A DNA stretch of 32,439 bases from the NCBI RefSeq assembly GCF_001720585.1, contig NZ_MABH01000074.1, positions 1-32,439 on the forward strand, written 5' to 3'. The stretch comes from Cereibacter johrii (GTDB taxonomy: Bacteria > Pseudomonadota > Alphaproteobacteria > Rhodobacterales > Rhodobacteraceae). This document shows, one piece after another, positions 32,421-32,439 of this stretch (position 1 is the stretch's first letter; the number at the start of each line of letters is the position of its first letter). The translations under genes and the position numbers were made by a program. The notes beneath the pieces were generated by a model that had not been told where the DNA came from, searched no databases, and was given only the letters and a program-made list of their open reading frames with translations.

Positions 32421-32439
32421 CCTCGGGGGGAGCCGCCCC

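Overview
The window looks like a chromosomal segment of a photosynthetic-type alphaproteobacterium of the Rhodobacter/Cereibacter (Rhodobacter sphaeroides) group. GC content is very high throughout. The ferredoxin-NADP reductase closely resembles the Rhodobacter FPR I know, the cysI-cysH-DUF934 and cobS/cobT layouts are alphaproteobacterial, and several intergenic elements have a Rhodobacterales look. The species call is inference from remembered families; no search was run.

Layout. (1) 1-313: tail of an Ala-rich protein cut by the window edge. (2) 675-6060: minus-strand sulfate-assimilation operon cobA (SUMT)-DUF2849-cysI-cysH-DUF934 with fpr downstream, and a divergent Lrp/AsnC regulator. 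SUMT starts siroheme synthesis, siroheme is the cofactor of CysI, CysH makes sulfite, and Fpr can supply reduced ferredoxin. (3) 6241-9466: a cytochrome P450, tpiA, and two Fe-S assembly genes (A-type carrier and SufT/DUF59). (4) 9750-10553: a GT-A-like glycosyltransferase. (5) 11033-15396: an AraC regulator divergent from an envelope gene set (PliG-like lysozyme inhibitor, small lipoprotein, CPBP membrane protease-like protein, TraB/Tiki-like protein), then a convergent six-TM protein. (6) about 15.4-18.4 kb: accessory island with a minimal tyrosine recombinase, a RelE-type toxin and Xre antitoxin, and an isochorismatase-like hydrolase. It is bracketed by two imperfect direct repeats and lies beside a CAU-anticodon tRNA. 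(7) 18598-22899: purM-purN, rnd, a lipoprotein, sufE and a DUF427 protein. (8) 22966-29165: minus-strand cobS-(two small paralogous 2-TM proteins)-cobT-pepP unit, with a J-domain protein upstream. CobS and CobT are the AAA+ and VWA subunits of the aerobic cobaltochelatase. (9) 29240-32406: bolA, malate synthase G, and the C-terminal part of a photolyase/cryptochrome-like protein at the window edge.

Most of the window is ordinary housekeeping sequence in tight operons. The least explained parts are the envelope cluster at 12.1-15.4 kb, the repeat-bracketed island at 15.8-18.1 kb, the paralog pair between cobS and cobT, and a short motif shared by the two ends of the glcB region.
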